Source of the DNA: Pseudovibrio sp. M1P-2-3
GTDB taxonomy: Bacteria; Pseudomonadota; Alphaproteobacteria; Rhizobiales; Stappiaceae
Length of the DNA stretch: 64,000 bases
Assembly: GCF_031501865.1 (NCBI RefSeq)
Contig: NZ_JARRCW010000001.1
Span: 2,687,001 to 2,751,000, forward strand
Reading direction: 5' to 3'
A program made the position numbers and the translations under genes. How positions within the stretch are numbered: the stretch's first letter is position 1; each line of letters begins with the position of its first letter. Below are positions 25,140 to 34,319 of this stretch, one piece after another. The notes beneath the pieces were generated by a model, which did not search any database, was not told where the DNA came from, and was given only the letters and a program-made list of their open reading frames with translations.

Positions 25140-27101
25140 GTGCGGAAACTATTAGGAACCACGGCCATTGCCGCCGTGATGATGAGCACCGGTGCACAAG
25201 CCGAAGACTTCGGCATCAATAATATGTACGTGATTGGGGACAGTCTGAGTGATGGGGGGACGTATTCGGTTGTAGTAGGTGGCCAAGCACCGGATGCCGT
25301 GACAACTTATTATCAATACACGACGAACGTTCTCAATAGCAGAACGAATGATGGATCCGGCGTATATGTCGATTACTTGGCTGATAACTTTGGCATAGAG
25401 CTTGCTCCAGCATATTATACAGAAGTTGATTCAGGTGGTAATACGATCGAAATCGAAAACCCTGATGGTGGAACAAACTATGCACAGGGTGGTGCTCTTG
25501 TAACAGGTGATAATCCTACAGCTTCAACCGGCATCACCATGACCTCTCTGGAAGAACAAATAGACCGGCTACTTGCAAGTGACACTTCGTTCTCCAAAAG
25601 CGATCTTATTACGGTATGGGGCGGTGCTAACGATGTTTTGATCACAGCGGGTACTATGACGAGTTTATCGGCTGGAAAAACAACAGTTGAAACTGCGGCT
25701 GCAAATTTATCTGATCAGGTCGACAGGCTCCTTTCTGCCGGGTCACCAACAGTCTTTGTTATGTCACTACCAGACATTGGAGAAACGCCTAGATTTGCCT
25801 CGGACGCCACATCATCATATGTCACGAGTACACTTTCCAGTAGTTACAATGCACGCCTAAAAGAGTCCTTAGAAGGTAAAAATGTAGTCTTTGTAGATAC
25901 TGGAAGCATATTGTCAGCTGCAATTGCTGATCCTGAGAGATTTGGCTTTACTGTCAGCAATACGGGTTTTGCTTGTCCAAACGCTATCCCTACACCAGGT
26001 GAAGATCCTACATCCCTTGTTTGCGTGCAAGAATACAATGCTGAAGCCAACAGTGAAGAGTACATCTTCGCCGATGGCGTTCACATGACCGACGCCGCCA
26101 ACAGGCTCCTCGGTCAGATCATCTACAACTACCTGCCAGCCGCCTATCAGGTGAATGCTATGTCTGTGGCGACTATGCAGACATTGCGTCAGCAGGCGAT
26201 TGTGCAGGAAAACCGCTTGAACCCCAATGCTCTTTACACTGTGAATGAGCAGGGGCAGAGAGTTTTGCGGGCGTCCGGCAACGTTAATCTCTACGGGGAT
26301 GCAAACGTTGGCTACTACAGTGCAGATGATGATGTTGCAGGTGTCGAACTGGACGGCTTTACCGAGTCTGTCAGCGTTGGCGCCGATGTGATGGTGTATG
26401 ACAGCGCTATTATTGGTGTGAGTGCTGCTATTGACCATCAGCAGATGGACTTTGAAGGGGATGCGGGCAGCTTCTACAGCCGTATATTCTCAGGGTCTGT
26501 CTACGGTCTTTATAACTACAACGACTATCTCTATGTGAACGGTAGTGTTGGCGGTGCGACCATTGATTTTTACGAGATCAACCGCGAATACGACCTGACC
26601 AACACATCCATTTCCTACGAATCTGACACAGGCGGCACCTACGGCTTTGCCCGCATCGGCCTTGGCTCGATGATTCCCGTTGGTGGCAGCTTGAAAATCA
26701 ATCCGTATGCCTCTTTCACCTATGAAAAGGTGACGGTTGATGCCTTCACAGAAAAAGGCGATGTATTCCCGCTTTCCTATGGCGAGACATCTTACGAGTC
26801 CAAGCGTCTGACCGGATCTCTGTCCGTGTTCTATTCTCCGCTGAGCGCGCCTGAATGGAACTTCGCTGCCAACGCACGCATTGAGCATGACCTGAATGAT
26901 GATGATCTGGAAGTGCCGATCAACCTCGACTCCGGCGGTTTGCTCATCGAGCGTCCATCACAGACTTGGGGCTCTGTCTCCGCGCAGGCCAGCCGTTCCT
27001 TTGCACATGGCGGCACACTGTCTCTTGCAGCATCCAGCACTCTGGGCATTGAAGGCACACAGAGCTATTCCGGCTCCGTGCGCTACAAGCTGAGCTTCTA
27101 A
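25140..27101 (+). CDS. GDSL esterase autotransporter
   Basis: Type V secreted esterase/lipase of 653 residues. A signal peptide (residues 1-21, ending AQA) leads to an SGNH hydrolase passenger: block I VIGDSLSDGG (nucleophile Ser about 35), block III GGANDVL (about 161) and block V FADGVHMTD (Asp and His about 310). From about residue 370 an autotransporter beta-barrel follows, with alternating aromatic strands and the terminal YKLSF. The enzyme should be shown on the cell surface and cleave acyl esters. The start is GTG 25140 after a GGGGGG ribosome site. It is a single gene. Confidence 0.93.
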   Translation: MRKLLGTTAIAAVMMSTGAQAEDFGINNMYVIGDSLSDGGTYSVVVGGQAPDAVTTYYQYTTNVLNSRTNDGSGVYVDYLADNFGIELAPAYYTEVDSGGNTIEIENPDGGTNYAQGGALVTGDNPTASTGITMTSLEEQIDRLLASDTSFSKSDLITVWGGANDVLITAGTMTSLSAGKTTVETAAANLSDQVDRLLSAGSPTVFVMSLPDIGETPRFASDATSSYVTSTLSSSYNARLKESLEGKNVVFVDTGSILSAAIADPERFGFTVSNTGFACPNAIPTPGEDPTSLVCVQEYNAEANSEEYIFADGVHMTDAANRLLGQIIYNYLPAAYQVNAMSVATMQTLRQQAIVQENRLNPNALYTVNEQGQRVLRASGNVNLYGDANVGYYSADDDVAGVELDGFTESVSVGADVMVYDSAIIGVSAAIDHQQMDFEGDAGSFYSRIFSGSVYGLYNYNDYLYVNGSVGGATIDFYEINREYDLTNTSISYESDTGGTYGFARIGLGSMIPVGGSLKINPYASFTYEKVTVDAFTEKGDVFPLSYGETSYESKRLTGSLSVFYSPLSAPEWNFAANARIEHDLNDDDLEVPINLDSGGLLIERPSQTWGSVSAQASRSFAHGGTLSLAASSTLGIEGTQSYSGSVRYKLSF

Positions 27102-27116
27102 AGCACATAAAAACCC

Positions 27117-27147
27117 GTGCCCCGCGCCGTTTCAGTGTGCGGGGTAC
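27117..27147 (+). terminator. Probable terminator hairpin after the autotransporter
   Basis: GTGCCCCGC and GCGGGGTAC pair (one G-U) across a 13-base loop. The following sequence has only a late T run (27164-27169), so its strength is uncertain. Confidence 0.5.
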
Positions 27148-27194
27148 GTCTCCTCCAAGTCCTTTTTTCAAAAGAACCTGTTCCTCCCATCACT

Positions 27195-28052
27195 CTATTT
27201 TGCAAGCACCGGATAGGTGAACAGTAAAATATGGGTGAGGTTTACAAGGAAGTGAACGCCAATGGCTGCCTCCACGCGGCCTGTTTTCCAAAATGCAGTT
27301 CCATAGAATAGCCCGGCAATGAAGGCAAACACAGCATAGGCAACGCCGCCGCTTAAGTGGTAGTAGGCAAAAAACAGGGATGAAAGAACCAGAGCAACAC
27401 CTCCAGCCCATAGACTGTTGCCAAGCTTTTCCATGATCTGCCCCATAACAAACTGGCGGAAAAACACCTCTTCTGCCACGCAGGTGAACAACAGGTTTGC
27501 AAATATCCAAATTGGCAGGAAGGCCACGAGCTTGGGTTCAAAAACAACAAGCCCAGCGGCGTAAGTGGTGCCTATAAGTACGGCTGCTGTTGGAATGAAG
27601 ATCAGCAGGGTCCAGACAAGACAACGACGCCATTCTTTCAACGAGCTGATGCGCGGAGCGGCAAAGAAGAACAACAGGAAGCCCAGTGAGGCCTTGTCAA
27701 AATTGAGGTAAAGAGAATAAGGCACGGCATCAGGGCTGGTCTTTACCCCCTTGAGCACTTGCAGGTTGTTAAAGCCGGGCACTGTATGGGTCATCACCAG
27801 ATGTATGGCAAGCACAAGCAGGCCCACCATCAGGCAATAGAGCCAAACGGGGAAGTGCTGCTTGAACAGATAAGCACTCACCACGGCCCAGCATAGAACA
27901 AACAAAAGCCCTGCCCACTCCAGCACTCCCACTGAGAGAGCCAACACAAGAGAGGCTGCAAACAAGCCCAGAGGCACCCACCGCCACGATATAAACGGCG
28001 TGCACGCAATGGCAAGACCAAGAACCAGATAGGCACTTAAAGAAAGGGGCAT
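27195..28052 (-). CDS. CPBP-family intramembrane metalloprotease
   Basis: Multi-pass membrane protein of 285 residues, type II CAAX protease (Abi) family. The three active motifs are in order: CVAEEVFFRQFVMGQ (EExxxR), LSSLFFAYYHLSGG (FxxxH) and IGVHFLVNLTH (HxxxN). About eight hydrophobic helices are seen. Bacterial members process peptides or protect against bacteriocins; its target is unknown. ATG 28052 is chosen; the frame continues to TTG 28073. No peptide-precursor gene is visible next to it. Confidence 0.88.
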   Translation of the reverse strand: MPLSLSAYLVLGLAIACTPFISWRWVPLGLFAASLVLALSVGVLEWAGLLFVLCWAVVSAYLFKQHFPVWLYCLMVGLLVLAIHLVMTHTVPGFNNLQVLKGVKTSPDAVPYSLYLNFDKASLGFLLFFFAAPRISSLKEWRRCLVWTLLIFIPTAAVLIGTTYAAGLVVFEPKLVAFLPIWIFANLLFTCVAEEVFFRQFVMGQIMEKLGNSLWAGGVALVLSSLFFAYYHLSGGVAYAVFAFIAGLFYGTAFWKTGRVEAAIGVHFLVNLTHILLFTYPVLAK

Positions 28053-28220
28053 GTGAAACTTTATGGCCAGCAATAGACAAGCGGCACCGCCCCAACAAGG
28101 CGCACCAATTCTGTGGGAACCTTGCCGAGTATATTTGTAAAAAGCAATATTGGATAAATAGTAGGAAAGCCCACCCGCCTTTATAAGACAGATGGGCTTA
28201 ATTTCACGTGGTATCCGCCC

Positions 28221-28622
28221 CTATTTGGGGTAGAGAACCATTTGAGTGCAGCGGAACATGGCAATCACTTTGCCCGTATCCTTATGCGTAACCTCTGCAG
28301 ACCAGACTTGAGTTTTACCACCCAAGTGATCCGCTTCTGCGCGGCAAATCAGCGTGCCTTTGAGCGCGGTTCCCAGAAAGTTGGTTTTCAACTCAATGGT
28401 TGTGAACCCGTTCGCACCTTCCGGCAGACTGGTTCTGGTTCCAAACCCGCAAGCCGTGTCTGCAAGGGTTACCACGGATCCGGCATGGAGATAGCCATTG
28501 GGTGCCATGTGCACCTCGCTGATCTCCATTTCCATTTCCAGCCACCCCTTGCCCAGGTCTAGGGTTTTCAATCCCAGATGCTTTGGAAGACCAATGCCCT
28601 CCAACGAGGCAATTTCATTCAT
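28221..28622 (-). CDS. PaaI-family acyl-CoA thioesterase (hotdog fold)
   Basis: Hotdog-fold thioesterase of 133 residues that should hydrolyse acyl- or aryl-CoA esters. The core MAPNGYLHAGSVVTLADTACGFGT matches the PaaI/YbgC catalytic region (split over residues 39-62), with the Asp on the central helix. ELKTNFLGTALKGTLICRA gives the strand with the CoA contact. It lies directly behind the nitronate monooxygenase gene (stop 28625, start 28622), so the two are translated together. A TTG at 28628 would overlap the upstream stop. Confidence 0.88.
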   Translation of the reverse strand: MNEIASLEGIGLPKHLGLKTLDLGKGWLEMEMEISEVHMAPNGYLHAGSVVTLADTACGFGTRTSLPEGANGFTTIELKTNFLGTALKGTLICRAEADHLGGKTQVWSAEVTHKDTGKVIAMFRCTQMVLYPK

Positions 28623-28624
28623 AC

Positions 28625-29602
28625 TCAAGCGCTTAACATTCCTTCAAGACGTTTGCGAATAATTGTGTCCGCTTCGCTCATGATACTATTAATCAGCTCT
28701 TCACATGTTGGAATGTCATGTATCAGGCCCGCAACCATGCCGCAGGACCAAGCGCCAATATCCATATCACCTTCCATCATGATACGCGGATAAACGCCTG
28801 CGACCTCTTTCAGGATATGATGGAACTGCAGTTCATCGCCCATCTCTTTTTCTTTCGCCAAGATGCGATCGACAGCAGGGTTGTCCAGAACGCGCTCGGT
28901 ATTGCGAAGGCCGCGCATGATCAGGCGGGTGTCAAGCTCGGACGCAGCAACAATGGCGTCCTTCACGTTCTGGTGGACGGGAGCCTCTTTGGTGGCAATG
29001 AAGCGGGTGCCCATGTTCATGCCCTCAGCGCCCATGGAAAGAGCTGCAACCAACGAGCGGCCATCTGCCATACCACCGGAGGCAACAAATGGAATTTCCA
29101 GTTCATCAGCAGCGCGTGGCAGCAAAATCATGTTTGGAATATCATCTTCGCCCGGATGACCACCGCACTCAAATCCGTCTACAGATGCTGCGTCACAGCC
29201 GATGCTTTGGGCTTTCAGGGCATGGCGCACGCTTGTGCATTTATGAATGACTTTGACACCGGCCTCTTTTAAAAACGGCATAACCTGCGCAGGGTTCCGC
29301 CCGGCGGTTTCCACCACCTTCACGCCCCCTTCAATGATCGCCTTCACATAGCCGGGATAATCAGGCGTGGAAACTGCAGGAAGAAACGTCAGGTTTACAC
29401 CAAATGGTTTGTCGGTCAGCTTCCGGCACTTTGCAATCTCGTTTGCAAGGTCCTCTGGGCTTTTTTGCGTCAAACCGGTAATGATGCCAAGACCACCCGC
29501 ATTGGAAACTGCCGCAGCAAGTTCGGCAAAGCCAACAAAATGCATCCCGCCTTGAATAATCGGATGCTCAATACCAAACATTTCGGTAATGCGTGTTTTC
29601 AT
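28625..29602 (-). CDS. Nitronate monooxygenase family flavoprotein
   Basis: FMN-dependent oxidase of the 2-nitropropane dioxygenase family, 325 residues, a TIM barrel. Motifs include HPIIQGGMHFVGFAELAAAVSNAGGLG, FGVNLTFLP, VDGFECGGHPGEDD with the catalytic His, FVASGGMADGRSLVAALSMGAEGMNMGTRF with the phosphate-binding glycines. It may detoxify nitronates, though many members act on other substrates. It is the middle gene of an HxlR - monooxygenase - thioesterase operon. A strong GGAGGA site precedes ATG 29602. Confidence 0.9.
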   Translation of the reverse strand: MKTRITEMFGIEHPIIQGGMHFVGFAELAAAVSNAGGLGIITGLTQKSPEDLANEIAKCRKLTDKPFGVNLTFLPAVSTPDYPGYVKAIIEGGVKVVETAGRNPAQVMPFLKEAGVKVIHKCTSVRHALKAQSIGCDAASVDGFECGGHPGEDDIPNMILLPRAADELEIPFVASGGMADGRSLVAALSMGAEGMNMGTRFIATKEAPVHQNVKDAIVAASELDTRLIMRGLRNTERVLDNPAVDRILAKEKEMGDELQFHHILKEVAGVYPRIMMEGDMDIGAWSCGMVAGLIHDIPTCEELINSIMSEADTIIRKRLEGMLSA

Positions 29603-29615
29603 AGTACTTCCTCCA

Positions 29616-30080
29616 TTATGACTTTGATGTCAGAACCTGCGTGTTCAACTTCGCTTTCGCATCTTTGGCCGTCATGGGCTTGGAACAATGTGAGCAATAC
29701 AGTTGCGGAACAGTTAGGTGACCGCACTCCTTATGCTCTATTTCAAACAGTGGAGGACCCTCCATCAACCACTGATCACCCCAGTTTTTCATTGTTACAA
29801 AGACAGGCCACAGACCCAAACCTTTTTCCGTCAGCCAATATTCATGGCGAACGGGCCGCTCCCTATAAACAGTCCTGCTAATGATCCCATCGACCTCCAG
29901 CTTTTTCAGCCGCTGGCTAATGGTGTTGGTGGACGCATCCAAATGCTTTTGAAAATGGTCAAAACGCCGTGGGCCTCCCAAAAACATTTCACGGATAATC
30001 ATTAGGGACCACTCATCCCCCACAGTAGCGATGGTTCTTGCAATACTACAATAGCTTTCAGACAAGTTTGAGCGGCTCAT
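29616..30080 (-). CDS. HxlR-family transcriptional regulator
   Basis: Winged-helix regulator of 154 residues. CSIARTIATVGDEWSLMIIREMFLGGPRRFDHFQKHLDAS is the HxlR core (split over residues 11-50), followed by ISQRLKKLEVDGIISR and VRHEYWLTEKG for the wing. The C-terminal tail has HKECGHLTVPQLYCSHCSKPM, a possible zinc-binding Cys/His cluster seen in part of the family. It starts the operon, with 13 bases to the monooxygenase gene, and probably controls it in response to quinone or aldehyde stress. Confidence 0.9.
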   Translation of the reverse strand: MSRSNLSESYCSIARTIATVGDEWSLMIIREMFLGGPRRFDHFQKHLDASTNTISQRLKKLEVDGIISRTVYRERPVRHEYWLTEKGLGLWPVFVTMKNWGDQWLMEGPPLFEIEHKECGHLTVPQLYCSHCSKPMTAKDAKAKLNTQVLTSKS

Positions 30081-30381
30081 GATAACTCACTTTTATTTTT
30101 AAAGTATCCTATGTCACCCTTACAGATAAGAGCAAGGCTTCATCCCTTAAGAATACTTAGACATTAGGTGCAGGTTCTCACAACTCACTCTGGAGTTGTT
30201 TTGGGATAACTTTCATCCCAATACTATATTTTCCGCACTAATCTACCACTAAAACTCGTTGAAAAGCTGCACTATTTTGTGAAAATTGATGAGTTTTCTC
30301 TAGCTGTATTAACGCCAAGCCTGTAAAGGGGGCGACCCCGCGTGTTGCGCCTTCTCTTATATATGAAATCCGAGTTCACCC
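30081..30381. other. Divergent control region of HxlR operon and Hsp70 gene
   Basis: About 300 bases hold two short inverted repeats: CAACTC/GAGTTG and TTGGGAT/ATCCCAA (around 30178-30220). They could be operators or attenuators. No gene is seen. Confidence 0.4.
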
Positions 30382-31653
30382 ATGGCACCCGTTTCTACCG
30401 CTCAGGCAGCCGGCCTAGACTTTGGCACTTCCAACTCCACCCTCGGCATTTGGGGGGCAGATGGACCACGTCTGCTTCCACTGGAGGGAGAGCACCCAGA
30501 TATTCCCACTGCCATTTTCTTCAATTTCGAAGACAGGAAAACCCGCTTTGGCAGGCGTGCTAAGGCCGAATATATCCGCGGTGACGAAGGGCGCTTGATG
30601 CAATCCATCAAGAGTGTTCTGGGCTCCTCGCTGGTGGAAGAGCGGACTGCTATTTTGGGCCGCCGTGTGCCCTTTAAGGAAATTATCGGGAACTTTCTGG
30701 CTCATGTGAAAGAGCAGGCAGAAACTGCAGCAGGCCGGGAAATTTCCAATGTCGTGTTGGGCCGTCCCGTATTTTTTGTTGATGATAACCCAGAGGCTGA
30801 CAGGGCAGCACAAAATACGCTGGAGGAGATGGCACGCGGTCAGGGGTTTGACCATATTTCGTTTCAGTACGAACCAATTGCCGCAGCCCTAGCCTATGAG
30901 CAGAGCGTTACGCAAGAAGAAGTGGTGCTTGTGGTCGATATCGGAGGCGGCACCTCGGATTTTTCCGTGGTTCGTGTTTCTCCTGACAACGGGAAAAAAC
31001 AGGACCGCGCCGATGATATTCTGGCCAACACCGGTGTTCACATTGGCGGAACGGACTTTGACCGGCTCTTGAGCATGGCCCAAGTGATGCCTCATCTAGG
31101 GTATGGCAGCCAGACCACCGACAAAAAGCGCAATCTGCCTTCAAAATACTATCATGACCTGTCCACATGGCACTGCATTAACCAGCTTTATGACCCCAAG
31201 ATACTAAGGGAACTGCGGGACGTGCGGCGGGAAGCTGCAAGCCCGGAGCTTGTGGACCGCCTCTCTCAAGTGATTGAAGGGCGTATGGGGCACGCACTGG
31301 CGACCTATGTGGAACAGGGCAAAATTGACCTATCCGGCGCACAGCAAGCCCAGCTATCCCTGCCGCTGGATACGGAGGATCTGAATATCCCCTTAAGCGC
31401 ACAGGGATTTCATAACTGCATTGAACGCTCCGTTTCGCGGATCAACGCGGAAATCAAAACTGCACTTTCCCAAGCAGGCCTGCGTGCAGACCAGATTCAC
31501 ACGGTTTTCCTGACAGGGGGAACAACACGGGTTCCCGCTCTTCGGGCAAGCTTCAAGCAAACATTGTCTCATGCCAAGCTGGTGGAAGGGGATGTTTTCG
31601 GGGCCGTTGGTTTGGGGCTGGCGGTTGATGCCGCCCGCAAATTCGGGGTCTAG
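30382..31653 (+). CDS. YegD-like Hsp70-family ATPase without substrate domain
   Basis: Actin-fold ATPase of 423 residues. Phosphate loop 1 is GLDFGTSNSTLGIW, phosphate loop 2 VLVVDIGGGTSDFSVV and the adenosine motif VFLTGGTTRVPALR. It ends after the nucleotide-binding domain and so lacks the DnaK peptide-binding part, as in E. coli YegD. This type of chaperone has no known client. The start has no strong ribosome site, but the ATG lies just ahead of the first motif. It is transcribed alone and ends at a terminator (31741-31774). Confidence 0.9.
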   Translation: MAPVSTAQAAGLDFGTSNSTLGIWGADGPRLLPLEGEHPDIPTAIFFNFEDRKTRFGRRAKAEYIRGDEGRLMQSIKSVLGSSLVEERTAILGRRVPFKEIIGNFLAHVKEQAETAAGREISNVVLGRPVFFVDDNPEADRAAQNTLEEMARGQGFDHISFQYEPIAAALAYEQSVTQEEVVLVVDIGGGTSDFSVVRVSPDNGKKQDRADDILANTGVHIGGTDFDRLLSMAQVMPHLGYGSQTTDKKRNLPSKYYHDLSTWHCINQLYDPKILRELRDVRREAASPELVDRLSQVIEGRMGHALATYVEQGKIDLSGAQQAQLSLPLDTEDLNIPLSAQGFHNCIERSVSRINAEIKTALSQAGLRADQIHTVFLTGGTTRVPALRASFKQTLSHAKLVEGDVFGAVGLGLAVDAARKFGV

Positions 31654-31740
31654 AGTTTAAGCGAATTCTTGTCGTTTGATTTAATCCAATCAAGCGGAAC
31701 GCGCTGTAGATATCTCCCCCTCAAATTGTGGGAGAACAAG

Positions 31741-31774
31741 AAAAGCCCCCCCCCCTTTCAAGAGGGGGACTTTT
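31741..31774. terminator. Bidirectional terminator with C-run stem
   Basis: AAAAGCCCCC and GGGGGACTTTT flank a CCCCCTTTCAAGA interior. T runs exit on both strands. It sits between the converging Hsp70 and dehydrogenase-like genes. The ten-C tract may vary in length during replication. Confidence 0.75.
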
Positions 31775-31799
31775 GCAGAAGAAAGTCCTGCTCACCCGT

Positions 31800-33170
31800 T
31801 CAGCCAACTTCCAGAGCGGGATCATTGCCAAAAAGGCTGGCAAGGCTTTGAGTGTTATTCTGGGTTTGGTGCTCACGGCCAACCCCGAACTGGATGAGCT
31901 TCATGCCTTGTGGCAGGCGGTGCGTATGCAAAAGGCGCCAAGGATCAATAAGCACAGTATCCGGCCTGCAAAATGACACCGGCAAGGCTCTGAACTCAGG
32001 GGTGGGCACCATAAGTATGAGCGTCTGTACCTTGAGCAGCAGCTCCGTCAGCTCACTGGAAAACCGTAGACCCTTGAGAGCTTCATTACTGGGCACCAAA
32101 TCTTTACTTTCGACCAGAAGCTCCACTTCAAAATTGGCAGCCTCCAACATCTGGGCAAGACTAATGCTCTTGTTGGCCATGATATCGGTTGGGCTCTCGC
32201 AATTTGCCAAGCCAAGAATTCCCACGGAGCCTTTAGGGGGCGTGTGTTCCACGACAGTTCTATACAGCCGCCCCACTTGATGATGATCCACACACGAGGC
32301 TGCAGTGGGCAGCTGGGACGGGCAGGCGTTGGCACTGCACAAAAAAGTAAAGCCCATATTGGCCTGCTTGGTTTCCATACGTCCAAACCCAAGAGGTGCG
32401 GGCCAGGAAGAGCGTTCATCCGCCTGCAGGGCCTTTTGTATCCACCATTCATCTGCTCCAGGGTACGCCTCGCAAACTTCGGAAAGGATATTGGAAAACG
32501 CAAGACGCTGTGCAAAGGCTGCCTCCACCGCAATGGCGTAGAGTTCCGCATCCACAAACGAGAGAGACGTGAACTGGCTCATTGCAGGCGTTAAAGCCTC
32601 AAGAACGCCTTTTGTCCGTTCAAACCCGTCAACGTGGCCCGAACCGATAATGCAGGCCAGTTCACCATTTAAAATGGCAAGTGTGTCTCCCGCCCCTGAC
32701 GGCAGCGGTAAAAAGCAAAAGCCTAGGTCTGGACCGATGAACCGCTTGGATTCGCGCTCCAAGGTTTTGCGCAGAACATTTTGCGAGCTGCCCGGTGGAA
32801 CTGGCATACAGTTCACAACAACATGCTCTCTGCCTCCGGTACTAATTCCCCTACCAATTTCAGTAAGGCAGTGGAGCAGCTCTTCCAGACGAAACGGATT
32901 TTTTTCAGAAGGTTTGGAGGGCATGGTGATAAACGTCATATCACTTGAGGCCACAGAGCTGCGAATATCTGTTGTCGCTCGAATCACGCCTTTGTATTTG
33001 GCCAAAAGCTCTGGGTTTCCCCAGTGCCCCTCCTCCGTCTGGCTGGCATTAATCCAGGCTACCCGCTCTGGATCCAGATCAGTGGCAACAACCTCATAGC
33101 CCGCCTGAACAAGTGAGAGCATCAGCTCCCTGCCCTTGGACGCCAGACCAACCAAGCACACCTTTTTCAT
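31800..33170 (-). CDS. Degenerate UDP-glucose/GDP-mannose dehydrogenase homologue
   Basis: Protein of 456 residues with the fold of nucleotide-sugar dehydrogenases. The NAD domain starts MKKVCLVGLASKGRELMLS and has VVATDLDPERVAWINA. VNCMPVPPGSSQ matches the T-V-P-P-G-T motif, and AELYAIAVEAAFAQRLAFSNILSEVCEAYPGADEW matches the central helix (split over residues 206-240). The usual catalytic Lys in that helix is replaced and the G-G-x-C-x-P-K-D catalytic Cys motif is missing (GFGRMETKQANMGF instead). Normal two-step oxidation to a uronic acid is thus unlikely. ATG 33170 has GGGGAAGGGG upstream; an ATG at 33185 is inside that site. Confidence 0.75.
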   Translation of the reverse strand: MKKVCLVGLASKGRELMLSLVQAGYEVVATDLDPERVAWINASQTEEGHWGNPELLAKYKGVIRATTDIRSSVASSDMTFITMPSKPSEKNPFRLEELLHCLTEIGRGISTGGREHVVVNCMPVPPGSSQNVLRKTLERESKRFIGPDLGFCFLPLPSGAGDTLAILNGELACIIGSGHVDGFERTKGVLEALTPAMSQFTSLSFVDAELYAIAVEAAFAQRLAFSNILSEVCEAYPGADEWWIQKALQADERSSWPAPLGFGRMETKQANMGFTFLCSANACPSQLPTAASCVDHHQVGRLYRTVVEHTPPKGSVGILGLANCESPTDIMANKSISLAQMLEAANFEVELLVESKDLVPSNEALKGLRFSSELTELLLKVQTLILMVPTPEFRALPVSFCRPDTVLIDPWRLLHTHRLPQGMKLIQFGVGREHQTQNNTQSLASLFGNDPALEVG

Positions 33171-33329
33171 GACCCCTTCCCCCATGAAGACACCCGGACT
33201 ACGGCAAAGGGTTGCGAAGCTCCCGTGTCAAAAACAGTTGGCTCAGTATGCCCCCGAAAATAACAAAGGGTATCTTTGACTTTCCATCATAGATTTAGGG
33301 GAGCGAATAACTCTCCCCTCTGATATTGC

Positions 33330-34217
33330 CTAGGAGTTTACAGTGATAGAAACTGCGGCCTCAGCGCCGCGAAACAGTGCACCTTGAACATTTTGATGGA
33401 AAGTGTAGATCATGTCCCCTGTGGCATAGATGCCCGCTCGGGTGGTTTCGTAATCCGACCCCACATCCACATCTCCAGTACTTGTGAGATCCAGCTCCAG
33501 TGAACGTACAAATGGTACGTGTTGCTGCTGCGGCCACCAAACAAGAGCATCGCACGCCGCACTGGTTCCATCTACCAAACGCACCTGCCTCAACTGTGCA
33601 CCATCGCCCTTGAGGGCCTGTAGTTTTGCGAGATGCAAGTCTACGCCCAACTGAACCAATTCAGCTTCCCGCTGTGCCGCCAGCTCAATATGGGGCTCAA
33701 TGAAGAAGCGAAGGGAAGACGCCCACTTCAGGTAAATTTCTGCGGCATCCAGCATTTCAGGGCGATTAACAACAACACCCCAAGGTTTGTGACGCACTTC
33801 ATAACCATCACAGAACGGACAGTAAAAAACGCTGGAGCCCCAAAACTGTTCAAACCCGTTCACCTCAGGAAGACAATCCTCCTTGCCGCAGGCAAGCAAA
33901 AGACTTTCAGCCTCAATTGTCTCTCCGTTTGTCAGGCTCACAAAAAAGCCTCCCTCTGCCGTTCTTTGAGCACCCGCCGCCTGACCCTCTGCAAAGATAG
34001 TGAAGCCATAGGCATCAATTTCCCGCCGCAACGTCTCACGGAACTGTGTTGGGGAAGAATTTTCAAACCCCGGAACCCCATGCATGTGTTTGCAGGAGTG
34101 GTTTCTGGCGGGCGCAACGCTATCCAGAACGATGCAAGGGTGAAGGCTGCGTGACAGCGTAAGCGCCGCGCTTAAACCGGCAGGGCCACCGCCGATGATG
34201 AGAGTTCTGGTTTTCAT
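33330..34217 (-). CDS. Thioredoxin-reductase-like FAD disulfide oxidoreductase
   Basis: Flavoprotein of 295 residues. The FAD loop is LIIGGGPAGLSAAL, the redox motif FYCPFCDGYE has Cys 133 and 136, and the C-terminal FAD motif is AGIYATGDM. The second dinucleotide site lacks a clear G-x-G-x-x-G for NADPH (WGVVVNRPEMLDAAE), as in the GliT/HlmI-type dithiol oxidases, which use oxygen rather than NADPH. That assignment is inferred. It is a single gene next to a desaturase gene on the same strand, with 102 bases between. Confidence 0.85.
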   Translation of the reverse strand: MKTRTLIIGGGPAGLSAALTLSRSLHPCIVLDSVAPARNHSCKHMHGVPGFENSSPTQFRETLRREIDAYGFTIFAEGQAAGAQRTAEGGFFVSLTNGETIEAESLLLACGKEDCLPEVNGFEQFWGSSVFYCPFCDGYEVRHKPWGVVVNRPEMLDAAEIYLKWASSLRFFIEPHIELAAQREAELVQLGVDLHLAKLQALKGDGAQLRQVRLVDGTSAACDALVWWPQQQHVPFVRSLELDLTSTGDVDVGSDYETTRAGIYATGDMIYTFHQNVQGALFRGAEAAVSITVNS

Positions 34218-34319
34218 TGGCTTACCTCATACATTCTAGAGCTTCACCCTGTTCCATGCGATTATCGCATAGTACAAGATGAAGCTCCAAGAAGAGATTA
34301 AAGTGCCAACATCTTCCCA

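Noticed and set aside
27195-28052. CPBP protease as part of a bacteriocin or peptide-modification cluster
   Set aside because: No precursor peptide, ABC exporter or modification enzyme lies nearby, so I record only the protease.
31747-31756. C-tract that could signal a frameshift
   Set aside because: It lies inside an intergenic terminator stem, so no reading frame is affected. Similar C runs near 5748 and 45860 are also intergenic.
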